Assembly: GCA_940671915.1 (NCBI GenBank)
Contig: CALNVZ010003433.1
Location: forward strand, 27,770,907 to 27,834,906
Length of the DNA: 64,000 bases
Direction of reading: 5' to 3'
DNA from: Paracentrotus lividus
Taxonomy: Eukaryota > Echinodermata > Echinoidea > Camarodonta > Echinidae
Of the stretch, positions 13,801-28,800 are shown one piece after another. Position 1 is the first letter of the stretch. The number at the start of each line of letters is the position of its first letter. A program made the translations under genes and the position numbers. The notes beneath the pieces are model-generated. The model was not told the DNA's origin and made no database searches. It was given only the letters and a program-made list of their open reading frames with translations.

Positions 13801-16800
13801 TGGCATTGGAGAGGGGGTGGAGTGGATCATTTTCTTGTTTGAGTTTCTCTTTTTGGAAGAGAACAGGCCTCCGGATGAGAGGAGGGGCGATGCCAATGAG
13901 GATGTAGAGATCGTCTACCTTGGTTGGTTTAAGGCAACCTATGGCCCTACAAGCACTGTTGAGTGATGGGTCTATCTTTGAAGCATGGGCTGATCTGCCC
14001 CACACAGGACATGCATATTCTAATTAGGAAGCACAGAATAAAAAGACAACTTTGCAAATATTGTTTCATCAATAGGCCTGAGTTAGCCCCACAAAATATG
14101 TGGAGCATGTCTTGCCCACCTTGTGAAGATTGCCCCTGCTTTTCTCTCTGTTTTTTTTTTTCCTATTCAAAAGAATCAGTAATAGACAATATCCCTTTTC
14201 TAACTGTTTATTTACAATACTGCAACAATTCCAATGTGATAACTTTTTATTGATGCAAAAAAAAATGGAATTGAAAAGCCAGGTAAATGTAATTAAGCCC
14301 CTCGTTACCAGGCACTTTTTCCAAAAAAATGGATTCTCTCTCTTCATTTCAAATTTTCAAAAAGATAACTGGAACAATACCCCTAGTGTTTGCATCCATG
14401 CGAAAACTATTGTTTTCAACTTTCCAACGGTACGTAACTCAACAACAGAGGGCGCTTTCTTGCAAAATGGCAGTAAAATCAGTTTCCCTTGTCACCAGTG
14501 TTCTATGGTGCCAAAAGGCGACCATGGTAATGAGAGGGTTAAACAGGAATTAAGGTGTGAACACACCATGTACATGTATGTGGACATTGCAGGGCATACA
14601 AATGGTTCTGATTGTCTGCACCTACCTACCATCTAATTTAATCAAAAACTTAATATTCAGTTTAAACCATGGTTTTTGATAAATAATATACTTTGTGAAT
14701 TCATCTCATACAATAAGATGTCATACTTACAGAGTAGATAATGACATCAATCTCTCCTGGTATTGGAGGGCTTCTGGAACATAGTTGAAATTGTTGGAAT
14801 CAAGATACCTATGTTGCAAAAATGATAGCAATGAAAATTATCAACATGTTTCCCTCTTTTGCAAAGAGTATTTAACCTAGATCCTCGAGGCAGAAAAATT
14901 ATTTGAATTAAATGCAGCATTTTATAATAGCGTACTTATGTACTCATGCATGTCTAAGTCATAATGATCTATTAGCGATTCAAACTACTTCAATAAAGAA
15001 ATTTAAAATTTGTGATTGACTTTTGCTCCCATTTTTTATATTGAATTCAGCTTGATTATGTAAAACATAATGCAATGGACTGATTTAATGTAAATATTCA
15101 TTATAAAGAATAAAAGGGTGTTTGGATACTCACAAGGTTTGAAGATATGTCAGGCAATCAAATGTATGAGGATCTAAAGTAGTTTCATCCAAGTCATTTG
15201 ACTGAAGTTCTAGTCGATTTATATATGGCATCTCACAAAGATCCCCTTCATTCAATCCAGCAATTGCATTACTGTCAAGATACCTGTCACAGATAAAATG
15301 AGAATACAATTACTACAACGATTCATTCCTCTTAGACGACGTAACAAAATATAAATCTGCGGCCCCCTGTGTGAATACCCCAGGATTATATACTGAATAT
15401 ACAGCAGGCACGGATCCAGGCGGTGGATAATGTAAGGAGCATGAAAGTGCACCAATCACAATTTGTGCAAGAAATTTTCAGAAAACGGGGTTCAGTGATG
15501 CGTGATGTTGGTGAGCTGAGAGTGGTATCATTAAAATGTTGATGAGTTGCACTTTCCATTGGCATGAACTTCATAATCATCACTATCATTTTCTAAATAA
15601 ATGATCGAATTTGAGTTTCCTTTTTAGGCACATTCAAACAAACCATTTCAAGGAGCGTGAAAGTGAACCACCAACAATTTTGCAAGACATTTTCAGAACA
15701 ATAGGGTTCAGTGATGCGTGGCATTTGTGAGCTGAGAGAAGAATCCTTAGAATGGTGATGAGTTGCACTTTCCAGTGATATAAATTTCATAATCATCATC
15801 ATAGTATTTTTGAAATTATTGATGATTAAACTCGGGTTTCCTTTTTTCTGATTCACCCCATATTATATCCTACACCACATTGTACACCAAGACCTTAATC
15901 TTTTATTTTTCGCCCATAACAATAAATACCAAAAAAAATTTGTGCTCAAGTCAATTACAATTTTAAAAAGATTTTGCAATAGATCATGCAAAAACTTCTA
16001 TTACTACCTTGTGATTGTGCTTTTATTATGATTAACCGAAAACAACCGAAAACATGATGCCTCCGGCACCACCTTCGGTGGCGGAAGCATAATAAAAACA
16101 TGTTCGGTATGTAAGTCATGCATCAAAATCATACTACAAAATCATTTTTATACATGAAAAAACAGAAATTTTGATTCTCGCAAACACCATGAAAATCAGG
16201 ATTAACTTACAGTTCATTCACATTAGGAAGATGGCTGAATGGAACATGTGAATCAAGCAGTCTCAAATAAATCTCAAATGTTCCAGCATCATATGCATCA
16301 TCTGAATAGAAAGTGATGTTGGTGAAGGAGTTGCTATCGGCATGTCTGAGAAGATAGAAAACAAACAATCCATAGGTAAATAGAATGATCTCTGGTTGGT
16401 ATCAGACGTAAAGGAAGGCTGAAGATTTTGCTCAGACAATTTATTCTGCAATACTGTATTTACATTCTTGAAAATAACATTTAAGGGTGATATAATAACA
16501 TAATGATGTAATATTACTACACAATCCATGCAATAATTGCTAGGCAGTGAACAATAATCATATTAATTTAAGGCTCATGTTACTACGACAATGGAATAAT
16601 GGAAGTTCGTTCACTGCATAAAAAGACCTCTTTAGAAATTGTTTCCATTTAGACCATGTCCAGATTATATAATTCCAAAAAAGAGATACATGTATATGTA
16701 AAAGGCGAGGGTACTCACAGATAGAGAAGACTGTCATAGGTCTCCCTAGAGAGGGCAGCATGTGGGAAATTTGCTAGTCGGTTATCACTGATGAATCTAT

Positions 16801-19800
16801 ACCAAACAAATGGGGTATATCAAAAAGATAAAATGTGAAGTTAACATTCTGTTCAAAATAGGTACATGAAGTTACAAGACATTTAACGTTTTTGGGGTCT
16901 GTAAAGTGAGAAAATGTTGTCCTATGAGGTCATAACATCTGTGCGCTCAGTAAATCCTCAAATTTGATACAATAATCTTACAAAATCATACCGTCAACAG
17001 ACTTATGAGGTGATAAACTGTAAAAACCATGTGATCTTGTTCCATCAGTACAACTCTGTTCAAAATTTTTATAACACACGATGATAAAAGAGATAAAGAG
17101 GCTTTATTATTCTGTGTGTTCAGTTCAGAATGGCCAGCAGGCCTACAGAGCCAATCAATTTAATGGGAGTTGAGTAAGAAAGATGGCGGCTTGATAGCTA
17201 GTATAAAACATATTCAAAAGATTATGGTTTAAGAAGGTACATACAAGGTAGTCAAGTTTCCACTGATTCCGAGAAATGCATCATGGGATATAGTTGTCAT
17301 CTCAAAGCCGGCCTTCTGTGAATGCAGGCATCTAAAGAAGAGAAACAAAAAGTCCATTTATAAACAGGAATACTTAAGTCTACATAATAAAACTTGGGCG
17401 GAATATAAACAAGTAATTAACAATGTAAAGTTTTTATTCCCCTGCAGTTTAGAACAAGGTAATCTGGCTTGGTACGGAGTCAACCAAGTAATTAACAATG
17501 TAAAGTTTTATTCACCTGCATATCATCATTAGGCCTATGAGCATGGATGATTTTCAACACCCACTCCAAAAAGAGCTACCCTAAAAAGTTCCTCCATATT
17601 TATGTTGATTCCCTAAATAAAGGTACCCTCCCTCATTCCAAGCTACTTTCCATAAACATTTAAAGAAGAAATACATTCACATCTACCACAGATGTGTGTT
17701 GAAGTGCGGGGACATATCAAGGCTCAGTTGCTGAACAACTTATATAATGCTAATAATGTAACACGAAGCCATATGCAACAGCTCATTGGAAGAGCTGAAA
17801 GGTTGAGTAAATGAGATGCAGCTCAAAGTGTTTGATATGTGTAAAAAAAAAACACTGATCAATTAATGTATCTCAATTAGTATAACTGACTGTAACTCAA
17901 ACCAACTGATCAAATATTTTGTTACTTAACTAAACTGATTGAAACAACTGAAACTAAATTCAACTTGTACTTACAGTGTTCGAAGTGACAGGAGATTAGT
18001 AAATGAGTTGCTCCCCAGTGATGTCAGCATATTGTTGTTCAAATCACTGCATAGATACAATACAAGCAAGTTTATTAGTTAAAGGGTTACAAAAAAGTAT
18101 TTGATATTTCTTAGGACGTCCCTACTAATTTCTATGTGAATGAAGAACATGTGTTTTTAAACTAGGTTTAATGATTTTCAGGGGTGATTTTTGCTTACCC
18201 ACCAAACAGCTCTAAAGTGTCAGGCCCATATTCTGATAGCAGTAAAAGTTAACCCTGGGCTAAAGTTAACCCTAGGTTAACTAATCCACACCTAACCCAC
18301 ACCTCTGGTTTAAGACCTATTGGTATTCTGATAGCCCAGTTTAACAAAACCCAAGATTTCCATTTAACCCTGGGTTAAACACATCACGCATGCTCAGTAG
18401 AGCTCATCTCGAGCTGCGCTCCCAGGTTAGGGTCGCGCAGCAGTGCAACGCACCTCATGCAACAATGCAATACGCGCCTTGCCAATCGTGCGCACCGCGC
18501 TGGTCAAGGGGCGGGGCAGGTTTGGTTCATTAATTGATTTTTTACTTTATTTTTGTCAGGTAATGCATCCATTTATTATTGAGGATTGGACGTATTTTAT
18601 AATGACAGATTAATCAATCTGGATTATTTTTCATTTTTAAATTGTTTTTATAATCCTCCCCCGCCCCGTTATCACAAAAGTTAACTTTAATTGTGTTGTT
18701 TTTAAGGTGCAAATGGATGTAGTAACGATGATGCCCCAAAATTAAACCAGGATTAAACTACCCCCTGGGGTAGTTTAAATTTTAGAGGATTTATTACCAT
18801 ACTTAACCCTGGGTTAAGCTAAACTTTGCTATCAGAATATGAAAATTTAACCCAGGGTTAAATTGAGGAATTAGACTAGAGTTAAACTACCCTTAACCCT
18901 GGGTTAAGCTAAACCAGGCTATCAGAATATGGGCCTCAGAGTCTAACACAGCACAATATAACACCTGAAAAATGTAGAAAAGGGAATGTGTCAGGGCCTG
19001 ACATCTACCAAATAATGGGAAACTGGCATCCCCTCCCAAAACAAAAAACGAAAATAAACAAACAGTTATTTTTGCTTTACATTTTTTGTTCAGGATATTT
19101 GGTGAGACACATTCAAATTTCTTAGAAAATGTTAACTATAATATTGGATCTCAATTTCAGGATTTTAAAGTAATTATTAAAATTTAAAATTAATTTAAAT
19201 GTGGAATGGACAGTACAGTGGACTTTTCATTGAAATAAATTGCACAATTTCATATTCATAAAGTGTAAAATGATTTTGAAGATCTATCTGGTACAACCTT
19301 CCATAAATTGCATTGAACAAATTGGTTACTGACCACACAGCTCTTTGTCACATTTTAAGATAAAAGAAAATGTTTGTAAGGCTGTATACATTTTGCTGGT
19401 CAAAAAACATATACATGTATATATATTCTGCATGGTAAACATTTTAGAATCACTCCCAGCCAGTCTCTCATGATTTATAATTCAAGTATAAAAACTTTCA
19501 TTCTTCTTGCAACGGAAGGATTTAACTCACATATGAAGAAGGTACGTCATGTCATCAAACATCTTAGGCTGAATGGAAGACAACAAGTTCTGATGGAGCT
19601 CTCTGAAAAAAAAGACATTATTTCATTTCAATCTAGGACTTACTACATGTAGTCTATAACCTCCTTGTAATAGCATGATCTCAGTCTTGAAGTTGTTATA
19701 TTTATAAGTTCTACTTTTATTATCACAATTAGCATCATCATTCTAAAATTCAGATTTGAGCCCAAACAGATTTTTCTTTCCGATATGGCGTCTATTCAAA

Positions 19801-22800
19801 CAAGAAACGTTCCCTTCTGTTTCATAGTTCTTCAGGTTTCTTTCTTCTTCTTTTTTGTTACTATTATTATTATTATTAATCTGCTGATCATGCAGCATTA
19901 AAAAAAAAACACTGGAAATTACAGTCATAAGATTAGTAGAAAAGACTTACATAATCTTGAGTTGTTTGAGTTGAGTTAGAGCCCTTGGAGCAAGATATGT
20001 AATATCATTATTACTCAGGTTCCTATTTAAATACAAACAACAATATCAACAAAATTATGTCAGTACATTGCATATACTTGGTATAATCTACATTTGCAGG
20101 AAGAAAAGAATCTAAAAGGGAGATAGGAAAAAGTTTTAAAAAATGATAATAATATCAGAAATGTATTTCTCCTCCATGGAAATTAGAATAGAAAAGGAAA
20201 AAGGATTATGCATGATAATCAAAATAAGAATGAACCAAAAGTTGACTAGAAAGAAAAAGATTAAAGAAATAAACAAAGTGAAACTGTTAAACATATGAGG
20301 GATTTATCTTTAACCCTAATCAGACTGGGGTGTTTTGGTAGCTGTCAAGACTGGGGGAGGTGATAGCCCCCCTCCCTCCCCCCAAGACCTCCGCCGCCGA
20401 TCACGCCAAAATGTGCAAGATGGTGATGTGCAATGTTATTTACAAGACTGCGCTGTTAATTTTTTTTAAATATCTATTCATTTTACGGGAATTAATTATG
20501 CTAATTTATGCATGAAATCATACTTTTTGCTCTAATTGGCAAAATAAAGCTCCTAGAATGCTACTTTTGGGTGAAAATATTCCTTATAGCATTTATAACA
20601 ATTGTACTTGGAAATAATTCCAGTATCCAAATCAATTTCTTATGTATTTTATTGTTTTAGGAATTTTTTACGTTTTTCTATGTTTTTTAGCTTTTGATTT
20701 TCTTTGTTTTTTCGTAAAAATTACTGCAGAACCATTTTGAAGCATAGTTATGCAAAACTAAAATTGATTACAGTCAATGAAAGTGAAAATAATCATATCT
20801 TTACGAATAAGGTGAGAAAACTCCATTGACTTTGTACATAATATCACGTTTTTGAGCCGTATTCGGTTTGACGGCTATTTTTTTTAATTGTGCAGCGTCG
20901 TAACGGTATGTCCGATTTTCACAAAAATGGTTTTAAAAGATGGGCGAGACTTGAAAGTAAAAAGTCCCCCAGTCTTTTTAGGGATACGGTGAAACAGATT
21001 TAACCCTTATCTGCTCGAAAGGGATTTAAATTAGCCTTCCCCCCCCCCCAGACATTTTCTGCGAAAAAAAATTGACTCGAGAAGCTAAAGTTGCTGCGCT
21101 TCATGGGTTTTTTCTTTGAAGTCTTTTGCATTGTCTGAGACGAAATTACGCATGATTTTGTACTCATGCGTCAGACCCAAAACTGCTCAATAACGTGATT
21201 TCATGTAAAAGTCAATACAAATTGTGTTTACAGCTAAAATTCATAAGTAAGTGATTGATTTTGCTTTTATTGATAATAATCAGTTGATTTGCTGCTATTT
21301 ATGAGCAAAATGATGTCACAGACCAATTTTGTTGAAAAAACAATAAAATAAAAAGGTAAAATAAAGAAAGAAATACATAAGAAATTTTTTTTAAACTAAA
21401 ATACATAAGAAATTAATTTGGATATAGAAATTTTTCAAGTACAACTGACAGGAATGCTACAAAGAACATTCACACCAAAAATTAGCATTTTAGGAGCTAG
21501 TTTTAATGAATTAGAGGGAAAAGTATGATTCCATGCATAAATTAGCATATATAATTAAAACAAAACATTTTTCAGAAAAATTAACAATGCAGTTACGGAG
21601 ATTACACCACAGGGGACATGCGTGCCAATTTTCGTCAAAATTGTGCGGTCGACAGCTGGGATCTCCCCCCCCCCCCCTGGACTGTGCGTTTTCCACTGAT
21701 GAGCCAGCGCAGATTAGGGTTAAGAGAGCTGAGGAGAGGAAATCTAAAAAATTAAATAAAAAGGGAAAAAGGAAAAGAGATAAATCTATTTAAATCTATG
21801 AGAAGACATAATAAATTTAGAAAGAACATCAGCAAAACTTACAGATGTATGAGAGGACTGTCTTTGAGGACTTCAAGATTTCTCTTGGAGATTGACGTGA
21901 TTTTGTTGTCATCTACTGATAGGAAGGTTAGGTTTGACATGCTCTTCAGTGAGTCGGATGGAAAGGATGTCATTTGGTTCATGCTCAGTCCTCTGAAAAA
22001 AGAAGAAGTAGAATTTCAATATTAATTTTTAAATACATATACATTACATGAATGGTATCTTGATCAGTGTTCTTTCCAGAAACCACTTGCTTTCAATTCT
22101 TGTGTGGTCAGAAGCTATTAAACCCTGACATTAACTTTAAGGATATAAATTATTTGTATACTTCAAGTTTATGAAGAACAATAATAAAGAGTTTTCTAAA
22201 GCTCTGTCAGTAAAGCACCAGGTTGGCAATTCGGAACTCTTATGCCCGAATTCACAAAGGTGGATTTGGCAAAATCCACGGTTTCAACCGTGGGTTTAAC
22301 CAGGGAGTGGACCTAGGATTTTCAATTTGGTATCCACAAAGGTGGACTCGACTGAATCCACAGATCCACAGCGTCATAATACGTCATAATTTGGGTCAAA
22401 TGTTGGTGAATCATAAACTTGTGGATCCGTGGATCCATGAATTAAAAAACCCACGAATCCACGGATCCGTGGATTTTGCAAAATCCTCCTTTGTGAATTC
22501 GGGCCTTAGAATCCAGTCCTACTGGAATCCCTTTTTCGTTGGTTATTTCTGAATGTCCATTCAATTCAACTACGATACTTACAGATATTCAATATTAGTT
22601 CCAGAGAAGAGCCCAGGAGGCACCCAGTCTATGTTGTTCTCCATCACACTCCTGTATACACAGTCAGGTCAAAAAGAGATAGAATGAGCAAAATCTAATT
22701 TAATTCATATTACATGTACATTCAGGACAAACTGAGAGTCAGAGTAAAAACCTGTCTGTGGATATTCTTTAATACTTCATTGGTAGCATACAATATCAAA

Positions 22801-25800
22801 TAAGTCAGAGTTTATGTCTTTGAATCACTGGCCTCAATTCATGGTTGAGGTCTACTAAGCCATGGTTTAAATTCTAAGGCAAATCATCAAGGGATGTCAT
22901 TTTAGATTATAACAAAGGCCTTTACGGTTATGAAAATATTAAATTTTTCACAATCACTAAAATCACTTTGAAATAGGTGAGCTTTCAATACCTGGATATC
23001 AATCAATCTACAGACAGCGCAATGACAAAGCAGTAACAAGACTTCTTGTCGTAGCTGGCGCTGTTGCACTCAAGTGAGGTACATGTACAGTGTAAAAATG
23101 TGGACAATGTAAATCATTGACATAACCCAAGAGTTCCCATTGTAAAGTTAGGTCATTGTTTAAGTTTCATGGTTCGGTGATGGTCTAGCGGTATAGCCAT
23201 TTCCCAGATAGCAGTGGACGTGGCATTTTCAAACTCCTCCTTTATAAAGTTATGTAACATTTAGTGGTAGGTTAAGCAACCAAAAAAGAAGATCACACTT
23301 ACACTTGCTTGAGAGAAGCTGGGAACGTCAGAGTTAAATATCTATAAACATCAAAGTAGATCTGATTCCTCGTCACATCTCTGTAATAATAATGAAGTCA
23401 TGTTTGTTTTATAGCCACTATGTTGATCAAACCCTCCAACTTCCAGCAAAACCTCCCACTTTCATAAGCTTTTACGCTTATACCTAAATCTTCCTACTTT
23501 CAGAGAGAATATCGGGTAACAAATGCTCCCACTATCACCAACCCTCCCATTTTCAGCACACCCTCCAACTTTCAGTGCACTCTCCCACTTTCAGCACACC
23601 CTCTCACTTTTAACAGCACACCCTCCCACTTTTAACAGCACACCCTCCCACTTTCAGCAAGCACATCCTCCCACTTTTAGCAGCACACCCTCCCACTTTC
23701 AGCAGCACACCTCCCACTTTTAGCAGCCACACCCCTCCCATTTTCAGCAGCACACCCTCCAACTTCTAGCAGCACACCCTCCCACTTCTAGCAGCACACC
23801 CTCCCACTTTTAGCAGCACACCCTCACACTTTTAGCCAGCACACCCAATTTCAGCAGCACACCTCCACTTTTAACAAACACCCTCCCTATTTTAGCAGCA
23901 CACCTCCCACTTTTAGCAGCACACCCTCCACTTTCAGCAGCACACCCTCCCACTTCTACAGCACAACCCTCCCATTTCTAGCAGCACACCCTCCACTTTT
24001 AGCAACACACCCTCCCACTTTTAACAGCAAACCTCCCACTTTAGCAGCACATCCTCCAACTTACAGAAAACCATTTGAAAACCATACTAGCACACCGTTC
24101 CACTTTCAAGCTCAACCTATCACTTTAAAGAAGCCCTCACACTTTCAGCAACGTCCCACTTTCAGCACCCCCTCCCTCTTTTCAGCAGCACACCCTCCCA
24201 CTTTTAGCAGCACACCCTCCCACTTTTAGCAGCGAACCCCTCCCACTTTTAGCAGCACATCCTCCAACTTTCAGAAAACCATCCGAAAACCATACTAGAC
24301 CACCGTTCCACTTTCAGCTCACCCTATCACTTTCAGCAACCTCCCACTTTCAGCTAATGCTATCACTTTCAGCACACCCTCCCACTTTCAACAAACCATC
24401 CCACTTTCAGCACACCCTCTCACTTTCAGTACACCCTCCCACTTTCAGCAAACCACCCCCTTACAGCAACCATTCCCCTTACAGCATCCCTCTCATTTTA
24501 AGCACACCCTCCTACTTTCAACACACCTCCCACCTCAACACACACCCCCACATACAGCACACCCTCCCACTCTCAGCACACCCTCCATTGCCAGCACACC
24601 CCCACTTTCAGCACACCTCCTACTTTCATTACACCTCCTACTTTCATCACACCCTCCACTTTCAGCACACCCTCCACTTTCATCACACCCCCCACTTACA
24701 TCAACCCTCCCACTTTCAGCCACAAACTCCCACCTTCAGCAAACCACCCCCTTACATCAACCCTCCCACTTTCAGCACACCCTCCCACCTTCAGCAAACC
24801 ACCCCCTTACAGCAAGCCTCCACTTTCGGCACACCCACTTTCAGCACACCCTCCAATTTCATCACACCCTCCTACTTTCATCACACCCTCCCACTTTCAG
24901 ACACCCTCCCACTTTCATCACACCCTCCCACTTACATCAACCCTCCCACTTTCAGCACAAACTCCACCTTCAGCAAACCACCCCCTTACAATCAACCCTC
25001 CCACTTTTTAGCACACCCTCCCACCTTCAGCAAACCACCCCTTACAGCAAGCCTCCCACTTTTGCACACCCACTTTCAGCCACACCTCTTACTTTCATCA
25101 CACCCTCCCACTTACAGCACCCTCCAACTTCCAGCACACCCTCCTACTTTCATCACACCCTCCACTTTCATCACACCCTCCTACTTTCATCACACCCTCC
25201 CACTTACAGCACACCCTCCAACTTTCATCACACCCTCCTACTTCATCACACCCTCCTACTGTCCAGCAACCCTCCTACTTTCATCACACCCCCCACTTTC
25301 AGCACACCCTCCAACTCAGCACACCCTCCTACATTCATCACACCCTCCCACTTACAGCACACCCTCCAACTTCCAGCACCACCCTCTCCTTACATCACCC
25401 TCCCACTTTCAGCACACCTCCACTTCAAGGCAAACCACCTCCCTTACAGCAGAGCGCCTCCCATTTCGCACACCCACTTTCAGCACACCCTCCCACTTCA
25501 GTAAATACAGCACCATCCCCCTTATCGAGACTATCCCCTTATAGCACACCCTCCCACTTTCAGCACACACTCACACTTTAAGTAATTGTAATTTTTTCAA
25601 TCCACTTTACAACATCCCCCCCACCCGTACTTTCGGCAAAATCACCCCACTTTCAGCACGACCTCTCCTTTACATTACACTCATTTTTTACAAAAACCCT
25701 TTCACTTTCATGAAACAAACTGACTTCTATAACCCTTCCATTACTGGCAAAGAAAGTTTCCACTTTCAGAAAACTTCATACATGTACATGTACTTACAGC

Positions 25801-28800
25801 TTCTCTAGACTTGAACACGTGGATACATCTGGAAATGTGGTGATTGGTGTATCGTGTATTGTGCTGAGATAAAAATATCATACAAAAAATAGAATATAAT
25901 TTGTTAAACATTGATTTAACATTTAAATAAAATAAGAATCAACTGCCCTATGAAGTCGAGATAAAAGAAGAACCACTATCAGTACTCATTACAATTATCA
26001 ATATTATTTAGCATGAACCCTGATTGTGTATTGTTATAATTTTTTTTCTAGTTTTAGTTTGTTTTTTCTTTTTTTTATATGTTTAAAGTTGAATTAAGAA
26101 GGGGATGAATTTCCATTAAATTGGGTTCGACAGATAATATATAGCATATATAAGTTGTTCAAACAGATAGCATATCACAAAAATCCTCTGGCTTCTCAAT
26201 ATTCTGGTTTGATAGTTCATGAAATTAGCCTCCTGCCTGGGCGTTAAAGACTAGTGTACTCTAGTACACTCTGAGGGTGACGTCACGGCCGGGTATTGTG
26301 TTTATCGTGCCTGGATGTTGAATACAGAATGATGCGCAGATAGAGTTAGATGATTTTACCAATTTTTTTTCAAGGAAGTCAATTGAAATAATTAAGGATC
26401 ATATGTACAAATCTTTACTATCCCTATATAAACAATAGTATGAATAACGATTTCCAAGTCTTAAATTGTGAAGTATTATTGCAAACAATGAGTTATTTAT
26501 TGATATTTTCACTATTTTATATATTTTTTAACTCCGAGTATACGATCGAGTTCTGTGAGGAGACGTACATTGTAGATCCGGTCGCTCACATAGTGCACAC
26601 GCAGCTTGAGCAGCTTGTTCCGCATACGTGTGTATTGTGTAGTTTTATTTGTGTGTGTTGCTTCGCTGTACACTATACTGTGCATTTCTGTGGCTTGCTT
26701 ATGATGATTTCGTTATTCCTTGTTGACAAGTATTCAAGATGGGTGAAGTTTGGATCAAAATGACCTTTCTATGAATTTCGAAGACATATAGTGAAAGATG
26801 ATGAAGCAAACTCACAAAGAAATTGATAAACAATTCTACTTACTTACCTCGAGATACCGACTGATTTTCGTATAAATTGTAAGGCAAAACCGAATTCATG
26901 AGACGGTATTATTTTGCAAAGTGAAGCGCAAAAGCGAACACTTAGCACATATACATGAAGCTAGCTAGCCAGGCCAACCGCGCGGGCGGCAAGCGCAGAC
27001 CGATTCCGCTAGCGACTTGGTTTTTCAAGAGCCGGTCGCATCACACGCGGAAGAATATCTTACAATAACACGAACGATTAGCGTCCGCTACGCGATTGAC
27101 CGGTGAGCATATCTTGATCAAATGTCATAAAATTTCTCTTGAAACTAATCTATAGGTCTATCGTATCATTTAGAGGGCAGTTACATATTTTGGAGAATGA
27201 GTATGTTCATAAATCTACTTTTATAAGCATTTACGTTTCGCAAATTGATCAACTGCACACCACAACTAGCTGATTTCCATACCGTAACACTATAACAGTC
27301 AGTATTTATTGACTTGTTTCGCCACGGCCCACGTCTTAAAATGCTACAAATAAGAATATTCTAGCAATTTAGAGGCATATTATTGACTGTATGACATAGC
27401 TTCATTTTTATTTCTGTTTTAAAATCATTTACATAAACTTAATAACGATAAAATAAAAGTTCTGACACACAAGTAGATTCATATAAATGTGTCAGTGTGT
27501 ACACACGGCATGCCTTGTGTTTACTTCGCCAAGACCGAATTCCCGTTTGTGACGTCGACGGAGAGAACACTAGTATTAGTACGCATCCCCGGGGAGCGAA
27601 CTCGGAAAATAAGGGTAGGGGTACATCGTTAAAATTCACTATTCTTAACTTATTTTGGGGGTTGAAACGCCACTCAGTATTTTTGGGGGGTTGTAAGGAT
27701 GCTATTAATATAAATATCTCAATATTTTGGATCGTCTTCTTAATTCAACTTTAACACATCCCTTGAAATATAGATGTACCTGTGTGTTTATTTATGATTA
27801 ATAATATTCAGTTGTTTCATGTTCTATTCACCTGTAAAACACATACTAATGTACATTACGCTTATTATTTTTTTCTTATGAAACTTCAGACTTCAGAGTA
27901 TATACTTACAGTGATGTCAACTTTGTGAGATTTTGAAAGGTATCAGCTGCAACTCTCTCTAAACTTCCTCCAAGAATAGTACTAGAGACAAAATATGCAA
28001 TATACCTATTATTTCTTTGTTTTTGAATAAATAAAAAATAGTTGATTGTAATAATCAATATAATTTTTAAAAAATTATATTATCATGAACTAAAAAAAGA
28101 AGGATCAATTCAGCTCATAATTATGGTTAATCCAATAAATGTTCAGTTCAATTCAGTTGAATTCACTGCGATAAAAAAAATAAATTAATCAAATTTGATA
28201 TACTATAGATCTAGTATTGCATTTCTATTTCGATTTCAGAGGCTTTCTATTTTAAACATCATTCTACAATTGCCACATCAAATCAGGTACCCATTTAGCC
28301 TGTCAAGGAAAGTGGTAAAGTGTTTTATAAATGATTACAAGTCTTCCCAAGGAAAGATTACTAAATTAGCTCGGATTGTAACTGATGACTGTGATTATTG
28401 TTCAGCAACTTATCCATTAAACTGCCTCTTTGCAACAAGTTAATATTGGGGTATGAGGTAAAAATAAAAATAAATGCTATCGATACAAAAAGTAAATAGT
28501 CTAGAGCTGTCATCTAAGTAAAGATATACAAAGTTTGGACACATTGCATTTCTGGCAACATTTACATTATCCATATAACTTCTTTTAAATTTAAACAAAT
28601 TTACAAATGTAAAACTCAACTTACATTTCTGTAACTTCCTTAGAAAAAGTGTCAGCAGTCAAATTCTGAAAGTTGTAGTTCTTAACATATCTGTGAAAGG
28701 AAGAAAAATGTATCTTAACATATAAAAATAGGACAAACATCATGTTGAAGACTGACTTTTTACCCTTTACCCCTCAGAGAGCTATGTGGTACAGGAAGGT

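Noticed and set aside
14130..14636. 168-codon plus frame
   Set aside because: No domain, no splice context, antisense in an intron next to a LINE; considered chance.
23168..23195. tRNA A-box-like word GGTCTAGCGGTATAG
   Set aside because: No B box or cloverleaf downstream; at most a SINE remnant.
24357..25544. 395-codon plus-strand open frame
   Set aside because: Translation of the pyrimidine-rich minisatellite (HPPTFS repeats); low complexity, and frames are open only because the unit lacks stops.
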